Made by a program: the position numbers and the translations under genes. Shown in pieces: positions 33,682 to 44,485 of a stretch of DNA of 64,000 bases. The notes beneath the pieces are model-generated. The model was not told where the DNA came from. It was given only the letters and a program-made list of their open reading frames with translations, and did not search any database. The DNA lies in the NCBI GenBank assembly GCA_001599755.1, contig BCHX01000001.1, forward strand, positions 1,364,001 through 1,428,000, in the 5' to 3' direction. How positions within the stretch are numbered: the stretch's first letter is position 1; every line of letters starts with the position of its first letter. This stretch comes from Gliomastix tumulicola (lineage: Eukaryota; Ascomycota; Sordariomycetes; Hypocreales; Bionectriaceae).

Positions 33682-34503
33682 ATGGAGCCGAGACTAGACC
33701 TCACCCCGCGAGCCTCGCGATCCTCCTCCACGGCGTCGAGGAAATCAACCCTCACGCTCGACCTCTCCGACCTCCCGCCCCTCGTCCAGCCGACGCCGCC
33801 CTCTAACACGCTCCTCTTCACCAACCTCAACGACCCGGAGACCTTCAGCCCGGAGTCCCTCGCCCAGATCCGCGAGACCATCAGCCGGACGGCCGCCATC
33901 CACGCCTTCGCGCCGCTCAAGTCCTTCCGCCGCATCTTCGTCTCCTTCTACGACGAGGACGCGGCCATCCGCGTGCGGCGCGCCTGCGACGGCGAGGTCA
34001 TCCGCGGGGACGTGCTCAAGATCTACTTTGGCCGGGCGACGCCGCTGCACGCGGGCGACGAGCGCCTCGCTCTCCCGGACGCCGGCAAGCTCTTCTTCAT
34101 CAGCCCGCCGCCGAGCCCGCCGCACGACTGGGAGTCCCGGCTCGAGGACGCGCCCAACAAGCTCGTCCACGCCGAGGACCTGGCCACCGCGCTGTCCCAG
34201 CTCAACTACCCGCGGCCCATCACCACTACGGCGGCGGCGGCGGCGGCAGCGCCCGTCGCGCCCGTGAGGAGGGTCGACGACTCGCCCGCGTCGCCGGCCG
34301 ACGGGCAGTTCATCGCCGGCAGCCGCACGCGCAGCAGGAGCTCGACGCTCATCTACCAGCCCGACGAGAAGAGCCCCCATATGCCGGCCGTCGTCGTCGA
34401 GGACATGACGGACGAGCCCGAGGACCTCAGCCCTATCGAGGCGTCGAAGCCCATCATGGCGCACACCTCCAGGCCTCCTGTCGAGCTGATGCACGATGCT
34501 TAA
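33682..34503 (+). CDS. calcipressin (regulator of calcineurin)
   Basis: A single exon of 273 aa starting in a good context (ACCATGG). An RNA-recognition-like fold occupies about residues 48-120 (NTLLFTNLND, then SFRRIFVSFYDEDAAIRVR and VLKIYFGRAT). The diagnostic calcipressin motif FFISPPPSPPHDWESRLEDAPNK follows at about 137-160, containing the SPPxSPP phosphorylation signature. The C-terminal part has an Ala run and a segment SPHMPAVVVEDMT resembling the calcineurin docking region. The family binds calcineurin A and, depending on phosphorylation, inhibits or stimulates it, tuning calcium stress responses. Members are often induced through Crz1. Identity is firm. Confidence 0.95.
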   Translation: MEPRLDLTPRASRSSSTASRKSTLTLDLSDLPPLVQPTPPSNTLLFTNLNDPETFSPESLAQIRETISRTAAIHAFAPLKSFRRIFVSFYDEDAAIRVRRACDGEVIRGDVLKIYFGRATPLHAGDERLALPDAGKLFFISPPPSPPHDWESRLEDAPNKLVHAEDLATALSQLNYPRPITTTAAAAAAAPVAPVRRVDDSPASPADGQFIAGSRTRSRSSTLIYQPDEKSPHMPAVVVEDMTDEPEDLSPIEASKPIMAHTSRPPVELMHDA

Positions 34504-34961
34504 GTGGCTAGGTAGTTCCCTCCCTGGAACTTGTTTCTCTTTTAATTTCTATGCAACAAAAAAAGCAACTCTAGCATTGAATTCATTCTCGCGGCGTTGG
34601 ATTGGCTTGCGAGTGGGTGGGAAAGAAAAATGGCGTGGCGTATCGGAATCATTTCTTTCCAACTGTCTCGAAAAAGGAAATAGGGCCCTTGATGTCCTAA
34701 TTTGGTATTCCAACCTTTCGGGCGGCCTATCTTTAAGGCTACCCCCTTTTATCTCTAATGTAACAGTGTTGCATTGGGCGCTGGACTTGATGGTTCATCT
34801 CAGTGTCAACACCGAGTGTGTATGATAAGTGTCAGGATGGAAGGACCGGAAAGGGACATATGGCTTGCAACAGACCGCAAATACAAGTATTCACTTAACC
34901 AAATACTCATTGCACCTAGTACCTAATGTGATCTACGTGTTATCTGAGGCTAGTACTGCAC
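34504..34961. other. intergenic, convergent 3' ends
   Basis: AT-rich 3' flank shared by calcipressin and the oxygenase-like gene. Nothing else seen. Confidence 0.4.
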
Positions 34962-35316
34962 TTACGACACAGACAGTGTCTCCCAAGACCTCCAGATGGA
35001 CGATCCCTGCTCAACAACATCCCCCACCGCCTCCCACAGCGCCCCGTCCGTCGTGCGGTGTAGATACCACACAGACGAGGCCATGGCCAGCAGGCCCACG
35101 AGCACGCACGACAGCCAGATTTTGACGTGGGTGCTGGCGAGGAGGACCTTGCCGCTGGGGATGGCGGCCATCTCTGTCAACTTGCCAAATTGAGGGACGT
35201 ACTGGAACTCGTAGTTGGTGGCTGCGCCGAGGCCGCCGTTCTTCTGGCTTGTGATCATCTTGTACCCGGTGTCCAGGAGATGCTGTAAAGGGAGTCAGTC
35301 AAAAAAAAAAAAAAAA

Positions 35317-35355
<39 letters not shown>

Positions 35356-36647
35356 GAGAGAGAGGTTCGGGGGATCAATGTACCTTGCGCCGCCTCTCTC
35401 GCTGTGAGGCGGTCATCCAGGGGTACAGCTGGCCCATGCAGATGAGGAAAAGACACTGCACCCAGACTAATGTCCGCCAGTACAGCGACGGCCGCTCTAT
35501 AGCCAGCGCAGTGGACAGGTCGTTCCCATTGAGCCTGTACGTCAACGCGGCGAGATACTCACGCTTGGCGTACAGCGGCGGCACGTTGGTCTGCGACGTG
35601 AGGATGTTGTTCGCGATAATCTGCGACGTTCGCGAGGGCTCGAACTCAGAGACCATTATGGCCTCAGACACGGCCTTGGCGTGCGACGGCGTGTCCATCC
35701 AGTGCACGGGCGTCCCCAGGACGTGCCCGATCCAGCGCCAGAGCGCGAGGTAGTCGGCGGTCTGCTGCGGCGTGAGCACGATGCCCTGCCGCGGGAAGGC
35801 CTCCCAGATGAGCGCGGCCGAGTAGACGGAGACGGTGCCCATCTGGTGCAGGTCGTTGATGGGCACGCCCCAGGCCTGCTGGTCGAAGTAGCCGGGCCGC
35901 GAACGCTCGAGGCGCATGATGCGGCGGCGGACCGTCGCGTGCAGGAGGCGCACGCGCACCGAGGACACGAAGCCCTTGCCGCCGGGCTTGACCGAGTCCA
36001 GGTCCTCCATGACCTCGAGGAAGTGCTGGAGGGTCTCGAGGAGGCGGCGGCGGGTCACCTTGATGCCGAAGCCGCCGGTGCGAGCGAGTGTTTCGACGAC
36101 GCGCCAGGCGCCCATGCCGCCGACAAGGGACTTGACGAGGAGCTGTGATTCTTTTGTAAGCTACGAGGGCCTCTCCTTGATCACGCGTGATGTGGCAAGA
36201 GAGTAGTAGATGGCTTGTCTTGTCGACACTTACCCCTATAAGTGCTTGCGTGCCATACTGGTGGACAACCTGCTGGCCCCTGGCAATCTGGTCCCAGTCC
36301 ACCCAGTCAGGCACCTGAGTGACATGGTTCCAAAGCTCGCCCAGCACCGCGTCGTCCCCGGCATGCTCCTTCAACAGCTCATAGATATCTTTCTTCTCGT
36401 TTCCGCCGTGGGGGCAGCCCTCTTGCTCGGCTGGGGACGAGTACTTGTCCAAACTGTCGAGGGCATCCGTGGCCAGCTTGTCATAAGAGTACAGCAGACC
36501 GCGGATGTCGTCGACGTTGGGGTGCTCGGACGTCCAGGTGAAGGTGTAGTCCCAGATCGTGAGCTCCTGGCCCTCAGCCTCGCTGCTGATGCGAGCGGTA
36601 GGCAGTCCCCGGGGACGGACCCGGCTGTTCGAGTCTTCCTTCGACAT
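34962..36647 (-). CDS. mpaB/rubber-oxygenase-family (DUF2236) membrane protein
   Basis: Three exons, 36647-36234, 36142-35384 and 35282-34962, giving 497 aa. Introns are 91 nt (GTAAGT donor, CACAG acceptor) and 101 nt (GTACAT donor, CTGAC branch, TTACAG acceptor). The second intron contains a 25-base homopolymer plus a GA/CT repeat. The core reads LLVKSLVGGMGAWRVVETLARTGGFG, then VRLLHATVRRRIM, then WGVPINDLHQMGTVSVYSAALIW, which I recognise as the ER-bound oxygenase mpaB/mpaB' / rubber oxygenase catalytic family. A C-terminal hydrophobic helix (IWLSCVLVGLLAMASSVWYL, about 460-480) would anchor it. Characterised relatives cleave terpenoid or polyisoprene carbon chains oxidatively, but most fungal members have no known substrate. 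There are no secondary-metabolism genes beside it, so a pathway role is not supported. Confidence 0.8.
35301..35364. repeat. A25 homopolymer plus (GA)n microsatellite inside an intron
   Basis: Plus strand shows 25 consecutive A (35301-35325) then about a dozen GA units with one ATGC interruption. In the minus-strand transcript it is a long CT/U tract in intron 2 of the oxygenase-like gene, lying between donor and branch site. Confidence 0.95.
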
Positions 36648-37826
36648 GGTTTGATGTGATCTCGATGTTCAATATTCAGGATGAATGCTGTGTCGATGCT
36701 CTCTTCCGAGTGCCTGAGCAGCTGATGCAGAGCAACATCGACCACAGCACGAATGAAACCATGAATTTATATCCCCTTCCGACTTCACGTAATGGCCACA
36801 TTGTCTATCAAACAACAACAAGTCTACATCCGAGGCTTGAATGCTGGACGAAGTCCATCCCCCTCATCTAGTCCACTCACACGTCTTGGGGCTGGGGGAG
36901 GCAAAGGTCATGAGCTCACAGACTTTCACATGTAAAATTGAGTTCTTCTAGGGCGGGATCGCGTACAGTCTCTAGTAGTGAACCCACGATTAGGATACCA
37001 AGTCTGGTCAACTTACCTAACCCCCTACCCCGGGTTTGTCAGGACAGATGTCGTCCAAAGCCTCCGACGTCAGATGTGAGACGCTGCCCCTTGACAAAGA
37101 CACCGAGGTGCGTGGGAGAGGGGAAAGGGGGAAAGAGTCAAGTAGTGCGTCATGAGCCTCGGGAGACGGGCTTCATCAGGGCCCGAACGGGTACCATAGG
37201 CGAGGCGGGATTGCCAAAGTTATTTGGCGATGGCTTCAGATGTCACCCTTTTGAGACAGGAAAGGCCACGGAGATCGACATTGATGGAGGGGTAGGCACA
37301 CCCAACGTGACGGCCTGCCGACGTAGGATCGTCTTCCAAGGTGGTGATGGTGAACCCGGACACGAGTACGAGCTGTCAGCGCGTATTCGCATCATGGTTG
37401 CATGTGAGGGACGCATATTCGACGGGTAGAAACGATCGACGTGTCCCTCTGTTTTTGATGGCCTCCCCAAACAAAATGGAGAGGGAGGGCTGTTAAAAGC
37501 ACGAGCTGCTTTCCTTGTCCATGAGTGGGAGAGTGAGGTCAGATGCCCAGTGGAGTCGCCATCCCTTCGGTATCGGCTTCGGAATTACAGCTCTTCCGGA
37601 GCGGGGTCACTTCTTCCAGTTAGAACCCGTTGCCCGACCCGCTGATGGAGACCCTGTCAGCCCATCGACGCCTGAAGGAGGTTAGGCCAGGCCTAGAGCC
37701 AGAAATTTTCCCCATTCTCCTTTGCCAGCAGAAACTCAGCTCTCCATTCCTCACTTGTGCTCTTTTTGCTGTTGATAACCAGAACAGCCATTTCACTTCT
37801 CCATCACCTATCCCACACGCGCCATC
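36648..37826. promoter_or_regulatory. 1.2 kb divergent intergenic region
   Basis: Lies between the starts of the oxygenase-like gene (-) and RRG9 (+). The longest frame (36938-37429) has no recognisable similarity and no supporting features. Presumed promoters only. Confidence 0.4.
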
Positions 37827-38963
37827 ATGATTTGCCAGTGCCGGTTGGCCACTTTGAGGACCTTTCTCAACGGGCTCGCCCAAGTCCATCAAATCGAGAC
37901 TTTCCCCGCATCCTCGCCTCTCTTCTCCCTCCCCAGGCGGTCGGCTGCTCCCCGACGCCAGAACCAGTCCCGAGCCGGCTCGCAGACGCGTGGCTTCCAC
38001 GCATCGAAGCCTGCATCATCACAGCAGCAGCAGCAACAACCAGAGAAGCAGCAGAATAAGGAAAACGACAATGTCCCATCGGCGTCGGGGACAAAGACGC
38101 CCCCCAAGACCAAGACGAGGTGGAGGCATCTGCCCCCGGAGGTGCTGAGGGAGAAGGTACAACAGAGACATGCTCTTGAGCGAATCAAGGCTGTCAGGGC
38201 CAAGTATGATCAGCTTGAGGGCTACGAGAACCGCCAGGAGGAAGACGACGGCTCACCGCGACCGCCTGCCGGCGCGGCACTCCGATCAGCGAACAAAAGA
38301 GCAGAGGGACGAGGCGAGGACCAGCAGCCGCCGATGGCGCTGGACGCGAACAATCGGAACCCCATGAGCGACGTCCTCAAGGCGGCCAGGATGAAGGCGG
38401 CCGCCGCCGCCGCAGCCAGGAAGGACAGGAAAGACGGCAAGTCCTCCCTCCCTGCTGAGTCCGCCGCCGCCGTCGTCGCTGACCCCGAGGCTCAGGCAGA
38501 GAAGCAGGAGCCCTGGCGGGTGCAAAAGGCACGGCTCAAGGAGAAGTTCCCCGAGGGATGGAAGCCGCGTAAGCGCCTCTCGCCCGACGCCCTGGCCGGG
38601 ATCAAGGCGCTCAACGCGCAGTTCCCCGACGTGTACACGACCGAGGCGCTGGCGGCCAAGTTTGAGATCCCAGCCGAGGCCGTGCGGCGCATCCTTCGCA
38701 GCAAGTGGCAGCCGAGCGAGGATGAGGACCAGGAGCGACAGGACCGGTGGCACCGCCGCGGCAAGCAGATCTGGGAGACCAAGGCGGCGCTCGGCGTGAA
38801 GCCGCCCAGGAAGTGGCGGGCTGAGGGCATCACGCGGGATCCCAGCTACCATGAGCGGAGGAAGGAGCGGATTCAGCGTGATCAGGAGTGGGAGGAGGAG
38901 GAGATCAGGAAGTACAGGGAGTACCGGGAAACGCTTTCGAAGACTGCCAACAAGTTTGTCTAA
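37827..38963 (+). CDS. RRG9: Rrg9/neugrin-family mitochondrial protein (required for respiratory growth)
   Basis: A single exon of 378 aa. The N-terminus (MICQCRLATLRTF, later SLPRRSAAPRRQNQSRAGSQTRGFHASKP) is Arg/Ser-rich and acid-poor, ending in a GFHASK-type presequence cleavage region. A poly-Gln run and a charged disordered part follow. The C-terminal third is the conserved Rrg9 domain: WKPRKRLSPDALAGIKALNA, then FPDVYTTEALAAKFEIPAEAVRRILRSKW (about 250-300), with a helix-turn-helix-like look, and a Lys/Arg/Glu-rich tail. In yeast Rrg9 is needed for respiratory growth and mitochondrial genome maintenance; mammalian neugrin acts in 16S rRNA/ribosome regulation. Family call is strong; exact molecular role is not shown by sequence. 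Confidence 0.9.
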   Translation: MICQCRLATLRTFLNGLAQVHQIETFPASSPLFSLPRRSAAPRRQNQSRAGSQTRGFHASKPASSQQQQQQPEKQQNKENDNVPSASGTKTPPKTKTRWRHLPPEVLREKVQQRHALERIKAVRAKYDQLEGYENRQEEDDGSPRPPAGAALRSANKRAEGRGEDQQPPMALDANNRNPMSDVLKAARMKAAAAAAARKDRKDGKSSLPAESAAAVVADPEAQAEKQEPWRVQKARLKEKFPEGWKPRKRLSPDALAGIKALNAQFPDVYTTEALAAKFEIPAEAVRRILRSKWQPSEDEDQERQDRWHRRGKQIWETKAALGVKPPRKWRAEGITRDPSYHERRKERIQRDQEWEEEEIRKYREYRETLSKTANKFV

Positions 38964-39724
38964 TATCTTTCTTCCCCCTTTCGTTCTTTTCTTTCATTTC
39001 TTTTTCCATCTATTGTCTTTCTATTTTATCCATTTTCCTGTCATCGTCATTATCATGAACAACAGTCTCCATTGCAAGCAACAGCATTGGCAGCAAGGAA
39101 CGGCATAGCATTGGGCTGGGACGGACATTGGGTCTCAGGTTTTCATGGGTTCGGGCACACACACACATCTCCAATCACAGCACACGTCTTAATTCATCTT
39201 GCACCTTGATGCAATCTACAACTACACAGAATGAATAACATAATATTTCTTTTTACCGATCTAATGAGTAATTCTCCAAACGTGTATTTTTATCAGATGC
39301 TCGCCACGAGGCGTATTTTAGGTGGCGGCTCCACATCGCGGGGGCTTCAGGGGACATGCAGGGGCTGCAAGTCGTAACCTCGATCACACATTCGTTGTTT
39401 TAGGCGCCTTGGGGAGGCGGCACCAAGAATCACACGAGCCTCGTCAGTCACAGAGCTAAAAAGGGGCCTTCTTTCTCGTCTCTTGTTTTTCATCTCATCT
39501 CATCTCATCTTTTCTCCGTTCATGTCATGTGCCTGTAAAACAGATCTACCTTTTTTAATCTTAATAATCTATCGTCACCCTCTGACGACGCCTCTCACCG
39601 ACTGGCTTCGGTAGAACTAATTGGCCTTAACACACGCGTCACAGTCGTCAACCCACCACAAAACAAGTCACGAGGACAGGAAAGAAGGACATTCATCAAG
39701 GATACAGCACGCACGCACGCAAAC
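38964..39724. other. intergenic between RRG9 and the dehydrogenase gene
   Basis: T-rich 3' flank of RRG9, a short CA run near 39160-39170, and a CATCT repeat near 39490-39510 before the next gene. No coding region. Confidence 0.4.
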
Positions 39725-40859
39725 ATGCCTCGCATTCAGGAGCACCCCGCGCAGAGGGACTCGTGGTTCGCACCACTCTCGGTCGACCTCTTCCTCCGCG
39801 TCCTCAACGTCACCTTCTTCCACCCCTTCGTCTGCTGGCTGCTGCCGCTGTGCCTGCGCGCGCGCGTCTACAAGTGGGAGTCGCCGCCGATGGTCGCGTC
39901 CTTCGTCTGGGCGGGCGTCGTGACGCTGGCGTGGATGGCCAACACTATCAGCCAGCGCATCGCGTTCGGCCTGCCGCGCGAGGTCGACCTGAGCGAGGAG
40001 GTCATCGTCGTCACGGGCGGCGCGGGAGGGCTGGGGATGCTGATCGCCGAGGTGTACGGCATGAGAGGCGCGTCCGTGGCGGTGCTGGACATTCACGAGA
40101 TGGAGAACGGTGAGGCGCGCGGGGTTACGTACTACCACTGCGACGTGGGCGACAAGGCCCAGGTGACCAAGGTGGCGGCTGAGATTGAGAGAGATGTGAG
40201 TCTTCTACTACCAGCGTACACTTTACTTACCAAGACAGCCGGGCTAACAGAACACGCAGCTCGGCACGCCGACGGTGCTCATCAACAACGCCGCCGTGGT
40301 CGTCGGCAAGTCCCTCCTGGACATGTCCATGGACGAGCTGGACACGAGCCTGGCGACCAACATCCTCGGCCCCTTCTACACCATCAAGGCCTTCCTCCCG
40401 GCCATGATCCGCAGCGACCGCGGCGGCACCATCGTCAACGTGTCCTCGGTCATCGGCCACCTCGGCGCCGCGCAGCTGACCGACTACGCAGCCGCGAAGG
40501 GCGGCCTCACGGCGCTGCACAAGTCGCTCACCGCGGAGCTCCGCGCCTCGCACCCGGACATCAAGACGGTGCTCGTGACCCCGGGACAGCTGACGACGCC
40601 GCTCTTCTACGGCGTGCGCACGCCCAACAGCTTCGTCGCGCCCGTCGTCGAGCCCGTGGACGTGTGCAAGGCCGTCGTGGCCGCCGTCGACGAGGGGAAG
40701 GGCGCCGTCATCGGCACGCCGCTGTACGCGCGCTGGGTGGACTGGTACAACGTGCTGCCGGTGGGGGTGCAGGTCGTCGCGAGGACGATTGCGGGCGTCG
40801 ATCGGGGCATGCAGTCGTTTGTCGGGAGGGAGGGGATGCGTGCGCAGAAGGAGTCGTGA
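39725..40859 (+). CDS. membrane-anchored short-chain dehydrogenase/reductase
   Basis: Two exons, 39725-40195 and 40260-40859, over a 64-nt intron (GTGAGT donor, GCTAAC branch, CGCAG acceptor), giving 356 aa. Two N-terminal hydrophobic segments (LFLRVLNVTFFHPFVCWLLPL and VASFVWAGVVTLAWMA) come before a classical SDR Rossmann fold: TGGAGGLG cofactor motif (about 97-104), NNAAV (about 170), the Ser in NVSSVIG, and the YxxxK pair in DYAAAKG (about 235). The layout resembles SDR16C/DHRS3-RDH10-like enzymes found on ER or lipid droplets, which act on lipophilic alcohols or ketones. The substrate cannot be told from sequence. Cofactor is likely NAD(P)(H). The open read-through frame to 40885 comes from ignoring the intron. 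Confidence 0.9.
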
Positions 40860-42134
40860 GGACGCTGCTTACTTGCATTGAGTAAGTGGCTCAGGGGGGT
40901 GGGTGAGAGGCAAAAGGTACATAGACGGGCGGCGGCCATGGGCATCTCTGCTGCTGCGGCCGTGAATATAGACACGTCATACTCCTTCCTACGCGAGCGC
41001 GCGCACATGGCACTTTTGAGGCCTCACACTCACATACTGATATATATGTATGTACACACATGTATGTCATCTCATGTCATCTCTCATGCACGCGTCGTAC
41101 GTCCCAAGTGGCCCAGCCTAAGCAAAGAGGCGGTGGGCAGGCCAGGAACATGCCGTGCGGGCAACCGGCATGAGTCCATCCTCGCCAACGATGATGCAAA
41201 AGAACTATTATTCATCCATTCACTCCAGTCCGTCGTTCCGGCCATCCCTTCTCCGTACTGCTTGCGGCCACGGAATTCCGCGAAAGAAAGACCCCAAGAC
41301 CAACGCCCGCGCGCCCGCGCGCACGTTTTCGGTGTGGGCAGGCAAGAGGAGGAGGACAAGGAGGAGGAGGGAACGACACTATAATCTAGCCCGTAGTGTG
41401 GACGAACCACAAGTATGCAAATGCAAAACCTCCACTTACGCACGACGTGCAGCAGTGCGGGCGCTGGGTGACGCTCCAACGGCCGCTGCAGGTCGCTAAG
41501 GGAAGCAAGTCGACTGGCTGGGCCGGGCCAGTAGACCTCGTGTGAAGTGCCACGGTGCGGTCTCGTTGGTCGGCAGTTTCACTCGTTTTCAGGGTCCTGG
41601 GCGGTAACAATATTGGCACAGCATGACTTGATTGTACGGAGGCCTGCGCTCGCATTCAACTGCCCGTCTCACCTCGACTCATTGCTAGTAGCTCTCCCCC
41701 TCTTCCAATACGGAGTATTAGAAGCCCGTGTCCTTAACAGCAACGGGTGTCGCCTGTGGAAAAGAAAGCATCTCCGGGGAGGGCGAGCATGGGTGAGGCC
41801 TGTCACAGTGGCCTTTTTTTCTTCCTCGTCTAAAAGAGCCAAGACGCGGGCGCCCGTCGATTGATTCCTGATGGTGTGCCCGTCATGTTCCCATTCTCTC
41901 TAGCCCTCTGGCTTTTCCCTGTTTTTGCCCTTCCCGAGTCACGCCATCGGCTACGGGACTGCCTTGTTCTATGTCCGCATGGCAATAACGCCGTTGACCG
42001 TTGTGCGTGTCGTGTCCTCGTACGGATTGTCGGCGCCGAGCAAGTGCCCCAGAATATGCAAATATTGTGTCTACGCTTGATCGGTACAGTTCCTGCCGCC
42101 ACGCCCTCCCCTCTTTGGCTCTTTGGCTCTTTGA

Positions 42135-42160
42135 CAGCCAGCCAGCCAGCCAGCCAGCCA
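42135..42160 (+). repeat. (CAGC/AGCC)n tetranucleotide repeat
   Basis: About six tandem copies of CAGC, non-coding, seen directly. Confidence 0.9.
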
Positions 42161-43797
42161 ACCCGCCCAAACGTCCCTACCCTAGTAGAGATACAGAGAT
42201 ACATCGGGCGGTCTTCCGGGACCGTAGGGCTTTGTGCGACGGATCAGGACAGGAGGCCCCTCCGCTCAAACCCACGCTCTAACTACATAGACGAGCACAT
42301 GGGAGAGAAAAAAAAGGCATGGGTGAAGGAGGGCTAGACGAGACGGCCAACGCCCATCCGGACATGCCCTCCATGCCTTGCGGCCCATGACGAACAATCC
42401 CCGCCCTCAGCGCCCGCAGACCGACGCACAGCTTTCTGACACGCACATACAGCTCACACACCATCTTCTTTCGTCGTACGAGTGTGCGCTTGCTGTCGCG
42501 GTCTTTTCGCTGCCCGTGCTGTGCCATAAACGGGGCCCGGAAGTGCTGATCGAGCCCGTGTTGGGGTTGTTGGTCACTGGCAAGAAGCGTTGAGGTTGCA
42601 TCCAGCACCTCTCCAATATATTGCCTCTGGACGGACCGGTGAGAGAAAGGTCCCTGCTCGCGCGCGTCGCATCTGGCAATGACTGGTATTGGTATCCATC
42701 GAAAGCGCATCGACAAGACCAACCTTCATTTCTATTCTTGTACACTGTACATAGCGCGTATCTTGTGTGGCTTGCCAGTTGGTGGGTATTCTGCTGCACA
42801 TGAGGTAGATCTACGTGCGGGCGGACGGATAATTATCTGTCGAGTAGGAAGACGAGAAGAGCGAGGAGGAGGAGAGCTGGTGTTTGTTCAACCATGCTGC
42901 TCATTTCCAGGGTGCATTCGGAGAGGCCATGGCCTTCAGAAGTTCCAGTCCTACCTTGTAAGCTGTAACATAAGATACTACTTGATGCAGATGAGAGGCG
43001 CGCCCGCGAACGTTGATGGGTGAACATGGCGCACACCCCCTCCTGGGGAGCACGCGACAGTTGACAGGCTGGCTGGTCATTCGCCCAGACCCAGGGTCGC
43101 TCTAGGGAATGGGGGGGCCCTCTCGCTTGGCTTCAGGCTAGCATCCCATCTCGCCCTTCGTCGCTCTTCACTACAGCCCGGCCTCTTGGCTGTCTCACGA
43201 CGATGCGAAGCGATGCCGCTGCCCTCAGGCCTCCAATCTGCCTGGGTGTTCCGGCCTTCGTGAAACAACAGTCTCGACGCCTGAACCTCGTCCCATCCAA
43301 CAAGAACGCTCCGGGCGACTCCGCCTAGGCGGCCGCGCTCGACAAGCTGGAAGTTACCTGACGTTCTTGGGGGGGAACTTGTGGTCCAATATAGGGTTCT
43401 GAGTCCTACCCACTCCAAACCACTGAAGCGGGCGGTCCAAGACGACGGGAATGATTCGATTCGACGCGGTGGAGCCCTGTTGGTGCGCGGGTCCCCTCTG
43501 TAATTGCAGCTTTACGCCCTGAAAAGCGTGGACGTGTGGGCCCGTGGGGGACTTTGTGACAAGAGCGCTGGTGATGCGGTGTACGAGCGCGAGTATGGGC
43601 GCGCGCCGCCCGACACAGGTACCCCTCAGCAAACCTGGCATCTGTCACTCGTACCCACCCACACGGTGCCCCACCCGCGCACCCTCGTAGTGCGAAAGGT
43701 GCGAAGGTGCACCACCGCACCTGCGTAGGGCCGTCGGCTCAGCGCTGTCGCGGCGCTGTGAGCCCAGGTGCGGCGACCGCTGTAAGCCGCCTGTGGC

Positions 43798-43833
43798 CAG
43801 TGGGAGTCCCAGTGGGCGTCCCAGTGGGCGTAG
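43798..43833 (+). repeat. 12-bp tandem repeat, three copies
   Basis: Three head-to-tail copies of CCAGTGGGNGTC/A, the second and third nearly identical. Non-coding; about 650 bp upstream of the kinase-fold gene. Confidence 0.85.
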
Positions 43834-44485
43834 CTTATCTGCGCCCGTCGACGCTGCTCCCCTCCAATCAAGACCCCTCCATCCACCCCGACGCCGGCTC
43901 GAAATTTCCCTTCCCAGATAAGCATCCATCCCATCCATCGCTATGAACGGCCAGTGTGATCCCATCCCCATCCCATCCTCCCGTCCTGGCCCTGTGCGAC
44001 TCGCCCTGTCCTCCTCCTTCTCTTCGCGCCGCAGCAACGAGGTCATGGGCTCATCAGCGCTCCTCCTGCCTTCCCCGCCTCGCCTACACCGACTCGCCGA
44101 CGGCCGTCCTTGATCTCTCTCGTCCTCATAACCAGCTCCACGGCCACCTACCTCCCCTTGCGGTTGACATGCCTTCGTCCTCCGTCCTATTGATAAGATA
44201 AGACCTTGTGATCGTCGAACCGCTCACTCTCACACTGTCAATCTTGCGCCCAGCGTCCTCGGATACTTCCATTCCAGTCTCCTGTCGTCGTCGCCAAGTC
44301 TCTCTGCGCAAACCTAAAGGTAGTAAGTAGTAGCCAACCAATCCGCCAAACCAAACCGCCAAGGGGGCAGTCGCTTTCCTCCCCCCCACCACCCGCGATC
44401 GGTCCCTGGAGCCAGCCAGCAGGGAGATGACAGCGTGAGAAGCCTGGACGGTAACCGTTCCTTCGAGCAAGACGACGAAACGACC

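Larger units (their letters stand above)
40860..44485. other. 3.6 kb gene-free region
   Basis: No supported gene. Contents: TATG/CATG-rich alternation near 41038-41090, CG-rich GCGCGCCC runs near 41308-41325, an AGCC tetranucleotide repeat at 42135-42160, and three copies of a 12-bp unit at 43798-43833. The right 500-700 bp is pyrimidine-rich and probably holds the promoter and leader of the kinase-fold gene. All longer frames are interrupted and family-less. Confidence 0.35.

Noticed and set aside
44435..44485. GTG start for the kinase-fold protein
   Set aside because: Same reason; the ATG at 44486 has a strong context.
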